From JANQMY01 sp965227095 (GTDB lineage Bacteria > Pseudomonadota > Alphaproteobacteria > JANQMY01): DNA of 64,000 bases. The notes under the pieces are model-generated. The model ran no database searches and was not told the origin of the DNA. It was given only the letters and a program-made list of their open reading frames with translations. Both the position numbers and the translations under genes were made by a program. Below are positions 1 to 8,498 of this stretch, piece after piece. The stretch covers positions 2,852,001 through 2,916,000 of the forward strand of contig CBDDFL010000001.1 of NCBI GenBank assembly GCA_965227095.1. The letters are read 5' to 3'. Position 1 is the first letter of the stretch, and every line of letters begins with the position of its first letter.

Positions 1-1375
1 CAAGGTAACCTGTGCCAAATTTTGCGCCGCCATACGCCGAAACACGGACAGAGTCGCCGTCTATATTTGTTTGTCGAGTGTCTACATCGGTGTCCGAGCT
101 TGCATATCCAATGGACAGTCCAGCTAAGAAGCCGCCCGCAAACGTGTAATCGATACCTACTGTTGATCCGAACACGGTGTAATCAGTATCCGCTATCCCT
201 GGAAGGCCTCCTTCCAGTTCACCAAATACACCATAACCCTCAACCCAAGCTGACCAGCCGCCTCCTACACTAAAGGCTTGAGACAAATTGGAGGCGGCTA
301 ACAAAGGGCGATGATTGCTTTGAGTTTGCGCAAAACCAGGCGAGGCAAAGCCCAAACTGAAAGAGTTTGCGAGTTTCTGAAAATCAGTAAAGGCTGTATG
401 GGGTTTCCTTGGACCCGAAGCAAAACCTGACCCTAGCGTAATGCCAAACCGGGTGCTCAAAATATCGAGAACACTTTCAATATCCGACTGACTAATGTCA
501 GAAAGTGATCCATATCCATCCCCAGAAAGGTCTTCTAAAGCCTCTTGTAAAGCCCCTGGCGGCAGGCTTGCCAACGCCGTGATCAGGGTTTGCTCATCCT
601 CCGTCAGATTGGGGTCTGCAAGCAAGGTGTCGAAAACCTCAACCAGGCTGGCTTGGTTCTCAGTTGGAACAACAGAAGCGGCCGCCAGAACCTGGGTCAA
701 CGTTAACACAGCGTTGTTTGGTACCATGGCTGCAAAATCGACAATGAAATCGCCTCCGATGGGGTCATTGAGGACAAGCTTAATCTCGTTCCCGTCGCCT
801 GACCGAAGTATGCTGATCAATTCAGTTTCAGAGGACAGGGAGTTTGCCGTTGCGAGCAGAGACACGCCGTTCTCCAAAACGCTAAACGAATTTCCCAAAA
901 AGGGAACAGTGACATAGTTGACAGTAACACCGTCGAAATCAACGTTTCCTGGAATATCCCCACTTGATAGGGTCAGTGATGTCGGATTGTTTGCCGTGTC
1001 AAATGAGCCGATGACCGTAAAGGCATCCGTTAACCCAAGCGCATCGTTGGTGAGGTCGTTGTCCAGCCGCGCGGTGAACAAAAAAAGCGTGTTATTGACG
1101 AAACGAAAAGAACCTGGGGTTGTTTCTAACTCCAGTGAAAACGCGTCGCCCGCCGAGACGTTGTCGGCAAAAGACCCTGTGGATGTGTCGACCAAACCAT
1201 CTAATGAGATGGTGTCTGCCAGCCCTGCCCTTGGTCCTGCAAGGATGCAGCAAATCGAAGCTGTCACGTAGAGAAACTTTTTGTACGTTTTCAGGCTATG
1301 CTGGTTGTTGCCCCGAAATTTCGTGTAGCATTTGTCGCGCGGCACTCGAAGGCTAACGTATTTCCCACGGCGCAT
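1..1375 (-). CDS. Autotransporter-domain outer-membrane protein (C terminus cut by window edge)
   Basis: Open frame of 458 codons running off the left edge. The ATG follows a strong GGGGGAG ribosome-binding site. A basic N terminus leads to a hydrophobic stretch (about residues 35-50) and a likely signal-peptidase site near GLA at 51-53. Residues 54-350 are a Thr/Asn/Asp-rich secreted region, and residues 270-310 (PPGALQEALEDLSGDGYGSL, then a helical stretch) resemble the linker in front of autotransporter barrels. From about residue 374 (GGGWSAWVEGYGVFGELEG) alternating aromatic/Gly strands begin, as in an autotransporter beta-domain; about 80 residues of it are visible. The type V self-secretion role is inferred from family knowledge. 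It is probably co-transcribed with the small secreted protein whose stop lies 25 nt upstream. The passenger has no enzyme motif that I recognise. Confidence 0.8.
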   Translation of the reverse strand, partial: MRRGKYVSLRVPRDKCYTKFRGNNQHSLKTYKKFLYVTASICCILAGPRAGLADTISLDGLVDTSTGSFADNVSAGDAFSLELETTPGSFRFVNNTLFLFTARLDNDLTNDALGLTDAFTVIGSFDTANNPTSLTLSSGDIPGNVDFDGVTVNYVTVPFLGNSFSVLENGVSLLATANSLSSETELISILRSGDGNEIKLVLNDPIGGDFIVDFAAMVPNNAVLTLTQVLAAASVVPTENQASLVEVFDTLLADPNLTEDEQTLITALASLPPGALQEALEDLSGDGYGSLSDISQSDIESVLDILSTRFGITLGSGFASGPRKPHTAFTDFQKLANSFSLGFASPGFAQTQSNHRPLLAASNLSQAFSVGGGWSAWVEGYGVFGELEGGLPGIADTDYTVFGSTVGIDYTFAGGFLAGLSIGYASSDTDVDTRQTNIDGDSVRVSAYGGAKFGTGYL

Positions 1376-1400
1376 AAACTCCCCCCTCTCTGAACTTTAC

Positions 1401-1745
1401 TCAAAACACCCCCCACAACAATAGCGGTCTTTCGTCCATAGCTGGGGGCCTGCTATCTGCAGAAGCCTCCAAACATGATCGCCCTGTTGTATCCCTCGCG
1501 ATTAGTCCATCCGATCTCAAAATCAAATTCCCACCAATTATCAGCATACGACTTTTAAACCTGGACCGTTCCGCACTATCAGGCGCCACGGGAGACCCAA
1601 GTTCGGGGACAAGAGGTCGGTCGGAAGAAAGAGGTTTTTGCGGGTTTTCAAGATCGCGTTCAATCGTGCCGGATTCAACCGACATCGGCACTTGGGCGAA
1701 TGCACTTCCGGTGACAAGTGCAGATATACACAAACACCCAAGCAA
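1401..1745 (-). CDS. Small secreted protein of unknown function, TTG start
   Basis: 114 residues, starting at a TTG that follows AAGGGA by 8 nt; an in-frame stop lies just upstream, so no longer version exists. Residues 1-17 (MLGCLCISALVTGSAFA) read as a Sec signal peptide ending in AFA. The mature part (about 97 residues) is polar, rich in Pro, Ser, Arg and Asp, with no Cys pair, repeat or domain that I recognise. It ends 25 nt before the autotransporter start on the same strand, so a two-gene operon is likely. It could be a cofactor of that secretion system or a chance small exported protein. A competing frame over 1541-1897 lacks a leader and was not chosen. Confidence 0.5.
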   Translation of the reverse strand: MLGCLCISALVTGSAFAQVPMSVESGTIERDLENPQKPLSSDRPLVPELGSPVAPDSAERSRFKSRMLIIGGNLILRSDGLIARDTTGRSCLEASADSRPPAMDERPLLLWGVF

Positions 1746-2084
1746 TAAAACGATCCCTTACAAAAAAGGGATAAGTACTCGCGGCCCACTGCAATCCCCC
1801 ACTGCAAGCTTGCGTTTCCCCATATCTTTTTGGCTTGCGGGAAAAATTTTAAATGACTAATTGCTGACAAATCAAGAGCACTAAACGCACCCCACACGCA
1901 GAAGGCGCGCAGTTATTAGGCGCATACAACGCAAGCGCGATTTTTGGTTTTCTCCAAGCGCTGGATTCATTTCCGCATCATTGATAGCCTAACCCTATAA
2001 GACCAATAGGGGTGTTGGTTTGGGCGGGGAGCATATGTGGGTTGAACTACGCCGCGAAAAGTGGCGTCTGCAAAAAAGAACGAA

Positions 2085-2935
2085 CAATGACCTCCCCCCG
2101 CTCGGTGGTCCGGTTTGAATGTTAGTTTGGAAGCAAAAATGTTTGCCAAACCCTTTGGCCGAGCGCCACCAAAAGGCTGGAGAGGTAATAAGGGCGATTG
2201 TCTCAGGTGCAGGTGGTCTGTACCCCAATGAACTGTGCGGCCTGATCGTATGTAGTGACGCCGCCACGCTTCGATGAGCACCTGCGCTTCCTTCAGTGTT
2301 CCGAAGATCTCTCCAATCAGTAGTTCGTCTCTGAGCTTGCCGTTAAAGCTGTCGTTGTAACCATTCTCCCATGGCGATCCTCGCTCAATGAACAGCGTTT
2401 TGACACCAATACGGCCTACCCATTCTCGAACAGCAATCGCAATGAACTCCGGACCTTTGTCTGATCGAATATGCTCTGGTGGACTGCTGGAAGAAGAGAT
2501 CCGCCAGCGTATCCAGCACCGCTCGGTTGTTGAGCCTGCGATCTACAGTGATCGCCAGACATTCGCGGCTGTGCCCATCAATCACTGTAAGCATCCGAAC
2601 GACTTTACCATCATGCGTCCGGTCTTGGACGAAGTCATACGTCCAGACGTGATGCTTGTATTGGGGTCGAAGAAGATACACGATCCGTCATTGAACCAAA
2701 GACGCCCTCGTTCTCCTGTTGCGTAGGCATTTTCAGCCCCTCACGAGGCCATATCCTATGGACCCGTTTATGGTTCACAGGCTAACCCGATTGTCTGAGC
2801 AGGACTGTGATCCGACCGAAGCCATAACGGCCATAGGTCTTTGCGAGTTCGATAATATCCGCCGTCAACGCCGCTTCATCATCCGGTGTGCTGGGATCTT
2901 TCGTTGGGTCGAACCAGGACCAAACCCATTCACAC
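2085..2935 (-). pseudogene. Decayed IS3-family transposase (OrfB remnant)
   Basis: Pieces of an IS3-family DDE transposase lie in order but in different frames on the minus strand. AALTADIIELAKTYGRYGFG (HTH_21-like) lies near 2820-2880. The nonsense codon TAG at 2784-2782 stands where TGG is expected in the GW-PVNHKRVHRIW motif. HHVWTYDFV and TVIDGHSREC (the two catalytic Asp blocks) lie around 2560-2650. GSPWENGYNDSFNGKLRDE (Glu block) lies near 2340-2390, and TIRPHSSLGYRPPAPETI near 2195-2250. At least four frameshifts separate the pieces. The upstream OrfA is missing and I could not find clear terminal inverted repeats. The element is dead and sits just beyond a damaged copy of the tRNA-Ser 3' end. 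Confidence 0.85.
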
Positions 2936-2980
2936 CTGAAAGACTGCAAACCATGTGACAAGAATAGACCTTTGAGGAAG

Positions 2981-3027
2981 TGGCGGATGGGATGGGAGTC
3001 GAACCACAGCGATGCGGGACGCATCGC
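2981..3027 (-). repeat. Damaged copy of the tRNA-Ser 3' end with adjoining hairpin
   Basis: Positions 2981-3006 match 3088-3113, the 3' end of the intact tRNA-Ser including the CCA, at 23 of 26 bases. The T-arm is no longer complementary, so this is not a second tRNA gene. Immediately next to it, GCGATGCG at 3009-3016 pairs perfectly with CGCATCGC at 3020-3027 (3-nt loop). A repeated tRNA 3' end is what integration into a tRNA gene leaves behind; that reading is inference, and tandem tRNA decay is the alternative. Confidence 0.55.
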
Positions 3028-3087
3028 CGATTCTTTAATGGTGGGTTCGCAATCCCACCAACGACAGTCTGTAAGTTTACGGAAGGA

Positions 3088-3177
3088 TGGCGGATGGGGT
3101 GGGATTCGAACCCACGAGACGCTCGCACGCCTGCCGGTTTTCAAGACCGGTGCCTTCAACCACTCGGCCACCCATCC
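3088..3177 (-). tRNA. tRNA-Ser (anticodon TGA)
   Basis: The minus strand reads GGATGGGTGGCCGAGTGG at the 5' end. The 7-bp acceptor stem (GGATGGG/CCCATCC), D-arm, anticodon stem around CTTGAAA with TGA anticodon, a long variable arm typical of class II tRNA-Ser, and a T-arm with GGTTCGAATCC are all visible. Discriminator G and an encoded CCA complete the 3' end. The class II variable arm and the TGA anticodon both give serine. Confidence 0.96.
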
Positions 3178-3297
3178 ATCAGCGCATCAGGGCTCTTTTC
3201 TTACGGTCAAAGCCCAAACGAGGGGTAAATAAACTGATTTGCCCCCCAATAGCCACCCCAATTTTTTCTATTCGGTGGCGAGAGAGGAGGCCATGCC

Positions 3298-4041
3298 TCA
3301 GAAGCCCGCGACCGTCTGTGCAATGACCCCGAAGCCGTTAATATTTGCCGACCGGATCAGGTCCATGGACGGCGCTTCCTGGGAGATATCGCCCAATTCC
3401 TTCAACACCAGATGGGCCTCATCATGGAATGGGACTTGGTGCATGGCATCAAGCCAACGCTGCACATTGGGGTAGGGGCTGAAGTCAAAAATATTTGTGA
3501 AGTCAGGCTGTAATTGGCCGATCTCGCCATAGGCGGACAGGTCCGCAATGGTCAACGTGTCACCCGCGATGAAGGCCGCGTTTTCCAAGCACCGGTCATT
3601 CAGCGTGGTCATGGCATTGCTGAAGGTGCGTTTCGCAATCTCCTGCACCAGCTCCGGAATATTGAGATCTTTGCGGATCTTTGGGGCCACCATGCCGGAC
3701 GCATCACGGATGTTCCGGTGATGAAAATTCAAATACCAATCCACCTTGCCGCGGGCGTGAAGGTCACCGGGATAGAGGTCGGTCCAACCATGTTTCTGGC
3801 ACAGATAAGCCATGATGGCGTGGCCTTCGCCCAGCGTATAGCCGGTGTCGGTTTCCTCAAGACAGGGAATTGTCCCTGAAGGGTTTTTCGCAAGGTAGGA
3901 GGGGTGCTTACTGCCGCCTTCTTTCTTCGACCCCGGATTTGTCGGCACAAGGTCAAACGGTGTCTTTTTGAGAAGCAGCAGCCAAATCACCGAGCGAACC
4001 GGTTGAGAAAAGGGGACACCATAAATTTTCAGATCAGCCAT
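3298..4041 (-). CDS. Glutathione S-transferase family protein
   Basis: 247 residues. The thioredoxin-like N-terminal half begins MADLKIYGVPFSQPVRSVIW and carries the cis-Pro block NPSGTIPCLEE followed by GYTLGEGHAIMAYL, which binds the gamma-glutamyl end of glutathione in theta/zeta-like GSTs. The C-terminal helical half contains the N-capping motif region FIAGDTLTIADLSAYGEI (about residues 155-172). It probably conjugates glutathione to an electrophile or acts as an isomerase or peroxidase; the substrate cannot be told. The gene just upstream on the same strand is a SnoaL-like protein. The C-terminal tail of about 35 residues after the usual end is unremarkable. Confidence 0.88.
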   Translation of the reverse strand: MADLKIYGVPFSQPVRSVIWLLLLKKTPFDLVPTNPGSKKEGGSKHPSYLAKNPSGTIPCLEETDTGYTLGEGHAIMAYLCQKHGWTDLYPGDLHARGKVDWYLNFHHRNIRDASGMVAPKIRKDLNIPELVQEIAKRTFSNAMTTLNDRCLENAAFIAGDTLTIADLSAYGEIGQLQPDFTNIFDFSPYPNVQRWLDAMHQVPFHDEAHLVLKELGDISQEAPSMDLIRSANINGFGVIAQTVAGF

Positions 4042-4083
4042 CTGTTTCTTCCTTTCCGACTTTCCATGAGTCGTTGGCGCGAC

Positions 4084-4500
4084 TTACTGTTTTTTCTTCT
4101 GGGCGTCTTGGGCCCTATCCAGCGCGCTGAAACTAGCAGGATTGATAAATTCTTCCAGGCGCTTGATCTTGCCGTTTTCCAGGGTGCAAATCACACAGGC
4201 AAGGCCCTCAAAATCTTCCCCCTCGATGGTCGTTCCGGACAAGCGGTGGGTTTCGAGAAAGCCCGTTTCGGTTTCTTCCAAGCGCAGCGTCTCATATTTG
4301 AGTGTCGTGGTAAGACGGTGCATCCAATTCATCATGGCGACATTCTGTTCGACTGACTGGGCACCATCCGCGTGGGTTTCAAGGCCGTCGAAATCATGCC
4401 AGATGCGGCCGTCCTCGGTGAAACAAGCGCGATACCCCTCCCCATCGCCGGCTTCAATGGCTTTCAGAAGGTGTCGGCATAGTTCCTTGGCATTCGACAT
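4084..4500 (-). CDS. SnoaL/NTF2-like small protein
   Basis: 138 residues from the ATG at 4500, chosen because GGGGATGG lies just ahead of it; a longer open frame to 4644 would overlap the divergent P450 start and lacks a ribosome-binding site. The fold signature is that of SnoaL-like polyketide cyclases or NTF2-like proteins. An N-terminal helix (ELCRHLLKAIEAGDGEGYRACFTEDGRIWHDFDG) is followed by four to five beta strands ending in ICTLENGKIKRLEEFINP. Members bind or isomerise small hydrophobic molecules, and the function here is unknown. It is divergent from the P450 operon (4626 onwards) and lies 42 nt upstream of the GST gene, so a detoxification or terpenoid role is plausible but inferred. 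Confidence 0.75.
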   Translation of the reverse strand: MSNAKELCRHLLKAIEAGDGEGYRACFTEDGRIWHDFDGLETHADGAQSVEQNVAMMNWMHRLTTTLKYETLRLEETETGFLETHRLSGTTIEGEDFEGLACVICTLENGKIKRLEEFINPASFSALDRAQDAQKKKQ

Positions 4501-4625
4501 GACCATCCCCAAACTTAATTTCAAAATGCGGGTACATGTTGCAAATTCGCCCGCTTTGCTTGACCGAAACTGGAGCATGGACTGATATGTGTCAAAGACA
4601 AAAAATGCTCGTGGGAGGCTAAACC

Positions 4626-5957
4626 ATGTCGGATAAACCGGCATCCGTCGCTAAATGCCCGGTTACGTTAAGCGATGTGGATTTATTCGCACCCGGCGCT
4701 CAAGAACATTGGTATTCTGCATACGACATATTACATGCCGACGCACCGGTTCACCTGATTCCAGGCGAAGGAACCAGTGACGATACGGATGGTGTTATTC
4801 TGTGCAAATACGCCGATATTGCCGACGTTGTGAAGGATATCCGGCGATTTCCACCACCAAAATACAAAATTTCGCCTGTCGCGCCGTCTGAAGGCTCTTC
4901 GTCAACGGCGAAAGCGGATGACATCGAGTTTACGCCCGAAATGAACGCGATGATGGTCTCGATACAATCATTGCGGCCAACACCGGACCTTTGGAAACAA
5001 CACCGGCAGCAACTCACCGATCCATGGGTCGGTCCAGGCGCCGGTCGTCATAAGGAAATGATCACCGACGCCGTCGATGGACTGATAGACCAGTGGATCG
5101 ATCGGGGTCATGTAGAGTTTGTTGAAGAATTTGCAGCGCCGTTGCCGCAGATTGTGATGACAAAAGTCCTCGGGTTTCCGTTGGATGATATGGCGAGATT
5201 GCGTGCCTGGGGGACGGAACAGGTTCGCCGCTATGTCCACGGGCGGGGGCATCGGAATTTTCTCACCCAGGAAGAAGAAGCGGAACAGGTCAAAGTTCTG
5301 TCTGAGTTCAGCCAATATGTCCAACAGCAAGTGGCGGACAAACGGGCCAATCCCAGCGACGATATGATTAGCTGGTTGACACAACAAACCTATCAACCCC
5401 TTGACCGGAAACTCACCGACCTTGAAATCATCGGCATCGTTTATGCCATGCATCTAGGTGGTTTAGAGACCACGCAATATGCGATCGCCGAACAAGCTCA
5501 ACTTCTTTGCGAAACACCTGGGTTGTTCCGGACACTGAAAGAAGACCGCTCAAAAATACGCGTATTTTGCGAGGAAGCGTTACGCATGCGCGCGCCCACA
5601 CAAGGCCTGTCGACAAGAATGACAAGCCAAGAAGAAACGTTTCACGGCGTCACCGTCCCGGCGGGGTCAATTCTTCACATGCGTTGGGCGGCGGGTAATT
5701 TGGACCCCGATCAATTTGAGGCGCCAAAAGAATTCCGCCTTGATCGAAAAAATCCCACTCGGCATCTGACCTTTTCCCAAGGGCCTCGCAGCTGTCCGGG
5801 GTCGGGCATATCGCGCCTGGAACAAGCCATAGCATGGGAGCGCCTGATGGACCGACTTGCAAGTCTGGCTTATGCGGACGATGTGTCGATTACGCACCAG
5901 CCCGGAATCATGCTTGGCACCTATGAGCTGAAACTGAACTTTGAAAAGGCAAACTGA
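4626..5957 (+). CDS. Cytochrome P450
   Basis: 443 residues. The I-helix oxygen-binding motif is HLGGLETT (residues 277-283), the K-helix ExxR is E317/R320, and the heme-thiolate loop is FSQGPRSCPGSG with Cys390. No signal or membrane helix is seen, so it is a soluble bacterial class I P450 that needs ferredoxin and a reductase, neither of which is in this window. The loop has Pro-Arg-Ser before the Cys instead of the usual Gly-x-His, and the I-helix has Leu-Glu-Thr-Thr. It is the first gene of a tight three-gene plus-strand unit with a small monooxygenase-fold protein and a second P450. The substrate is unknown; terpenoids, steroids or fatty acids fit the wider gene neighbourhood. Confidence 0.93.
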   Translation: MSDKPASVAKCPVTLSDVDLFAPGAQEHWYSAYDILHADAPVHLIPGEGTSDDTDGVILCKYADIADVVKDIRRFPPPKYKISPVAPSEGSSSTAKADDIEFTPEMNAMMVSIQSLRPTPDLWKQHRQQLTDPWVGPGAGRHKEMITDAVDGLIDQWIDRGHVEFVEEFAAPLPQIVMTKVLGFPLDDMARLRAWGTEQVRRYVHGRGHRNFLTQEEEAEQVKVLSEFSQYVQQQVADKRANPSDDMISWLTQQTYQPLDRKLTDLEIIGIVYAMHLGGLETTQYAIAEQAQLLCETPGLFRTLKEDRSKIRVFCEEALRMRAPTQGLSTRMTSQEETFHGVTVPAGSILHMRWAAGNLDPDQFEAPKEFRLDRKNPTRHLTFSQGPRSCPGSGISRLEQAIAWERLMDRLASLAYADDVSITHQPGIMLGTYELKLNFEKAN

Positions 5958-5985
5958 CGAACATTTGCCGGAAAGGACGCGGGTC

Positions 5986-6399
5986 ATGGCAACGCTCTTT
6001 GCGAAGATAAAAATTTTTAGCGGTAAAGAGGCCGCATTCGAAGATGTCTGCCGACAACTTCATGCGGAAACCATGACGGAGCCGGGATGCCAGCTTTATG
6101 CTTATTGGCGGTCGCAAGAAGAGCGCACCTATTACTGTCTACTTGTCTTTAACAGTTATGCGGATTTTTTGATCCATCAGGTAAGCGATCATCATGAAAA
6201 ACTGATCACACCGCGAAGCGCTGAGCTTTTTGAAGACTTTTCAACTGAATGGCTGGATCCTGTTTCCGGAGCCGGCCTTGGACCCGCCACCGAACATCAA
6301 CCGGCAAAACCAGAAGACAGCGACGGCAAAAAAACGTACGCCAAAATGATGCCTGCTATTGTCGCCGACTGGTGGCAGGTTTTGCGAAACGCCGCTTAG
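5986..6399 (+). CDS. ABM-domain small monooxygenase-like protein
   Basis: 137 residues from the ATG at 5986, preceded by GAAAGGA about 10 nt upstream. The first 90 residues have the dimeric ferredoxin-like alpha+beta pattern of antibiotic biosynthesis monooxygenases (MATLFAKIKIFSGKEAAFED, then EPGCQLYAYWRSQEERTYYC, then VSDHHEKLITPRSAELFEDF). Such proteins act as cofactor-free oxygenases or as dimeric binding proteins. The extra C-terminal 45 residues are polar and end in a short helix (MPAIVADWWQVL). It lies 28 nt after the first P450 and 16 nt before the second, so one transcript is likely. Its place between two P450s suggests a role in the same oxidation pathway; this is inference. Confidence 0.78.
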   Translation: MATLFAKIKIFSGKEAAFEDVCRQLHAETMTEPGCQLYAYWRSQEERTYYCLLVFNSYADFLIHQVSDHHEKLITPRSAELFEDFSTEWLDPVSGAGLGPATEHQPAKPEDSDGKKTYAKMMPAIVADWWQVLRNAA

Positions 6400-6415
6400 A
6401 TCTATGAGGCCTGCA

Positions 6416-7684
6416 ATGACTGACAAGACGACACCGGACGTTAATCTATTCGACTATGAAACGCAGCAATGTCCGTATCCGGCCTATAAAGCCCTTCGGG
6501 ACGACGCCCCCATTTTCAAAGATCCGCTAACCGGATTTTTTGTCGTGTCGCGATACGAGGATGTGCGAAAGGTCTTAACGGACACAGATACCTTCCGCAG
6601 CGATTTGTATGCCTATATCTCCCAGACCGGTAACAATGAGCGTGCCGCGCGCGTAAAAGAGAAGTTTCAGGAAGAAGGGTGGGTTCCGGGTCCAACCCTT
6701 GCCGGACGTGACGACCCGAACCACAAAGAAATGCGCGCCATTTTCAACAAAGCATTTCGTGCGGGGAAAATCAAAGAGCTTGATCCCGTCGTCCACGATC
6801 TTGCTTATGAGTTAATCGACGCATTCCTGCCCGACGGACAGTGCAATTGGGTCCGTCAGTTTGCGGTGCCATTGCCGCTTTTTATCATTGGCCGTCAGAT
6901 GGGGGCCAAGCAAGAGGATATGTGGAAGATCAAGGAATGGACCGACGCCTTCTTCCACCGGATCGGCCTTATGTTGACCGACGAACAAGAAATGGACGCC
7001 GTCTCCAAAGAAATCGAGGCCCAGCACTACTTTCAGCCGATTTTTGAGGAACTTCGGCAGCACCCGGATGGCTCATTGCTGAGCGAGTTGGTCAATACCG
7101 TTATTGAAGAGTGGGGCCGTCCGCTTACAGACAATGAACTTCATGCGGAAATGATGGCAGACACATTTGTGGGCGGCAGTGAGACGACGACGAACGCCCT
7201 GTCTGCCGGCATGAAGCTTCTGATCGAAAACAAGAACATTTGGGATCAGCTTAAGTCTAACCCTGACAAATACATGAAAACATTTGTGGAGGAAGTGGTT
7301 CGACTGGAATCGCCGGTGCAAAGCCTCATGCGGGTCGCGGGGAAAGACACGGAAATGCACGGTGTAAAAATCCCCAAGGGCTCAACGATCAATGTGCGTT
7401 ATGCCGCCGCCAATCGAGACGAACGTCAGTTCGAGTGTCCCGAAAAACTAGATCTTGAGCGTAAAAATGCCGGTGCCCACATGGCATTTGGGTCGGGCGT
7501 CCATCATTGTCTTGGCGCACCGCTTGCCCGGCGTGAGTTGATATGGGGGTTCACGGCTCTTGTGGATCGAATTGACGATATGTGGTTTGCGGAAGGAAAA
7601 AATGATTTCCAGGTCCATCCGCATTTTCTTTTGCGCTCACTGAAGGAACTGCATATCGAGTTCACACCGGTGTCGCGGGGCTAG
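6416..7684 (+). CDS. Cytochrome P450
   Basis: 422 residues from the ATG at 6416, chosen for the GAGG six bases upstream and because an earlier in-frame ATG at 6404 has none. Canonical motifs: I-helix FVGGSETTTNA (about residues 252-261), ExxR E293/R296, heme loop FGSGVHHCLGAPLARREL with Cys365. This is a classic soluble bacterial P450, about 25-30 percent similar by eye to the first P450 of the operon and therefore a different subfamily. The pair may act on successive intermediates of one substrate. No redox partner is encoded nearby. Confidence 0.95.
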   Translation: MTDKTTPDVNLFDYETQQCPYPAYKALRDDAPIFKDPLTGFFVVSRYEDVRKVLTDTDTFRSDLYAYISQTGNNERAARVKEKFQEEGWVPGPTLAGRDDPNHKEMRAIFNKAFRAGKIKELDPVVHDLAYELIDAFLPDGQCNWVRQFAVPLPLFIIGRQMGAKQEDMWKIKEWTDAFFHRIGLMLTDEQEMDAVSKEIEAQHYFQPIFEELRQHPDGSLLSELVNTVIEEWGRPLTDNELHAEMMADTFVGGSETTTNALSAGMKLLIENKNIWDQLKSNPDKYMKTFVEEVVRLESPVQSLMRVAGKDTEMHGVKIPKGSTINVRYAAANRDERQFECPEKLDLERKNAGAHMAFGSGVHHCLGAPLARRELIWGFTALVDRIDDMWFAEGKNDFQVHPHFLLRSLKELHIEFTPVSRG

Positions 7685-7687
7685 AGA

Positions 7688-8458
7688 TCACCCCCACACT
7701 TTCCAAGGCGCTGAGCCTGACGTCCATAAATGTTCGAGAATGTGTTTTTCGCGCAGCGTATCCATGCACTGCCAAAAGCCGTCATGTTTGAAGGCCATCA
7801 GCTGGCCGTCCCGCGCGAGGCCTTCCATGGGGTCTTTTTCCCACTGGGTATGATCACCATCAATGTAATCGAACACTTCTTGTTCAAGCACGAAGAAAGC
7901 GCCATTTATCCAACCTTCCGCCGTCTGAGGTTTTTCGGAAAATGCGGCGACTCTGTCGCCGTCAAATTCTAAATGTCCATAACGGGCAGGGGGGCGCACC
8001 GCCGTAACGGTGGCGAGCTTCCCGTGAGATCGGTGAAAGGCCATCAGGTCATGCAAATTCACGTTTGAAAGACCGTCCCCCCAAGTGAGCATGAACGTGT
8101 CATTTCCCATGTAAGGTTTCAGGCGTTTTATGCGGCCGCCGGTCATTGTTTGCGCCCCGGTTTCCACCAGATCGACGCGCCAATCGAGGCCGTTATTGTT
8201 TTCGTATTCGACGGAGCCCTTGCCGAAATCCACATGCATGTTTGCGCTGCGGTGTCCGTAGGACGCCATATAGTCTTTGATCACCTCGCCCTTGTACCCA
8301 AGAGCAATGGCGAATTCATTGAGACCGTAATGGTAATAGTGGCGCATGATGTGCCACAAGATCGGATAGCCGCCAATTTCCACCATCGGTTTGGGACGTA
8401 TTTGCGTTTCTTCGGCGAGCCTGGTGCCGGCTCCGCCGGCCAGAATTGCGACTTTCAT
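7688..8458 (-). CDS. rfbF: Glucose-1-phosphate cytidylyltransferase
   Basis: 256 residues from the ATG at 8458 (GGAGA upstream). The nucleotidyltransferase signature AILAGGAGTRLAEET with RPKPM lies at residues 4-24, followed by EIGGYPILWHIMRHYYHYG and the metal-binding LTWGDGLSNV block, as in RfbF/DdhA. It makes CDP-glucose from CTP and glucose-1-phosphate, the first step to 3,6-dideoxyhexoses and related surface sugars. The dehydratase and later steps are absent from this window. It is the second gene of a minus-strand pair, 40 nt after the TPR-glycosyltransferase, which suggests that the two serve one glycosylation process. Confidence 0.9.
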   Translation of the reverse strand: MKVAILAGGAGTRLAEETQIRPKPMVEIGGYPILWHIMRHYYHYGLNEFAIALGYKGEVIKDYMASYGHRSANMHVDFGKGSVEYENNNGLDWRVDLVETGAQTMTGGRIKRLKPYMGNDTFMLTWGDGLSNVNLHDLMAFHRSHGKLATVTAVRPPARYGHLEFDGDRVAAFSEKPQTAEGWINGAFFVLEQEVFDYIDGDHTQWEKDPMEGLARDGQLMAFKHDGFWQCMDTLREKHILEHLWTSGSAPWKVWG

Positions 8459-8498
8459 GACGCGTCTCCGTGTTGCGGTCCTATCGCAGCACTCATAT

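Noticed and set aside
1541..1897. 118-codon minus-strand frame over the small secreted protein
   Set aside because: Overlaps the secreted-protein frame in another phase and lacks a leader or ribosome-binding site.
2975..3060. A second tRNA gene next to tRNA-Ser
   Set aside because: Only the 3' end resembles a tRNA; the T-arm does not pair and no anticodon arm is found.
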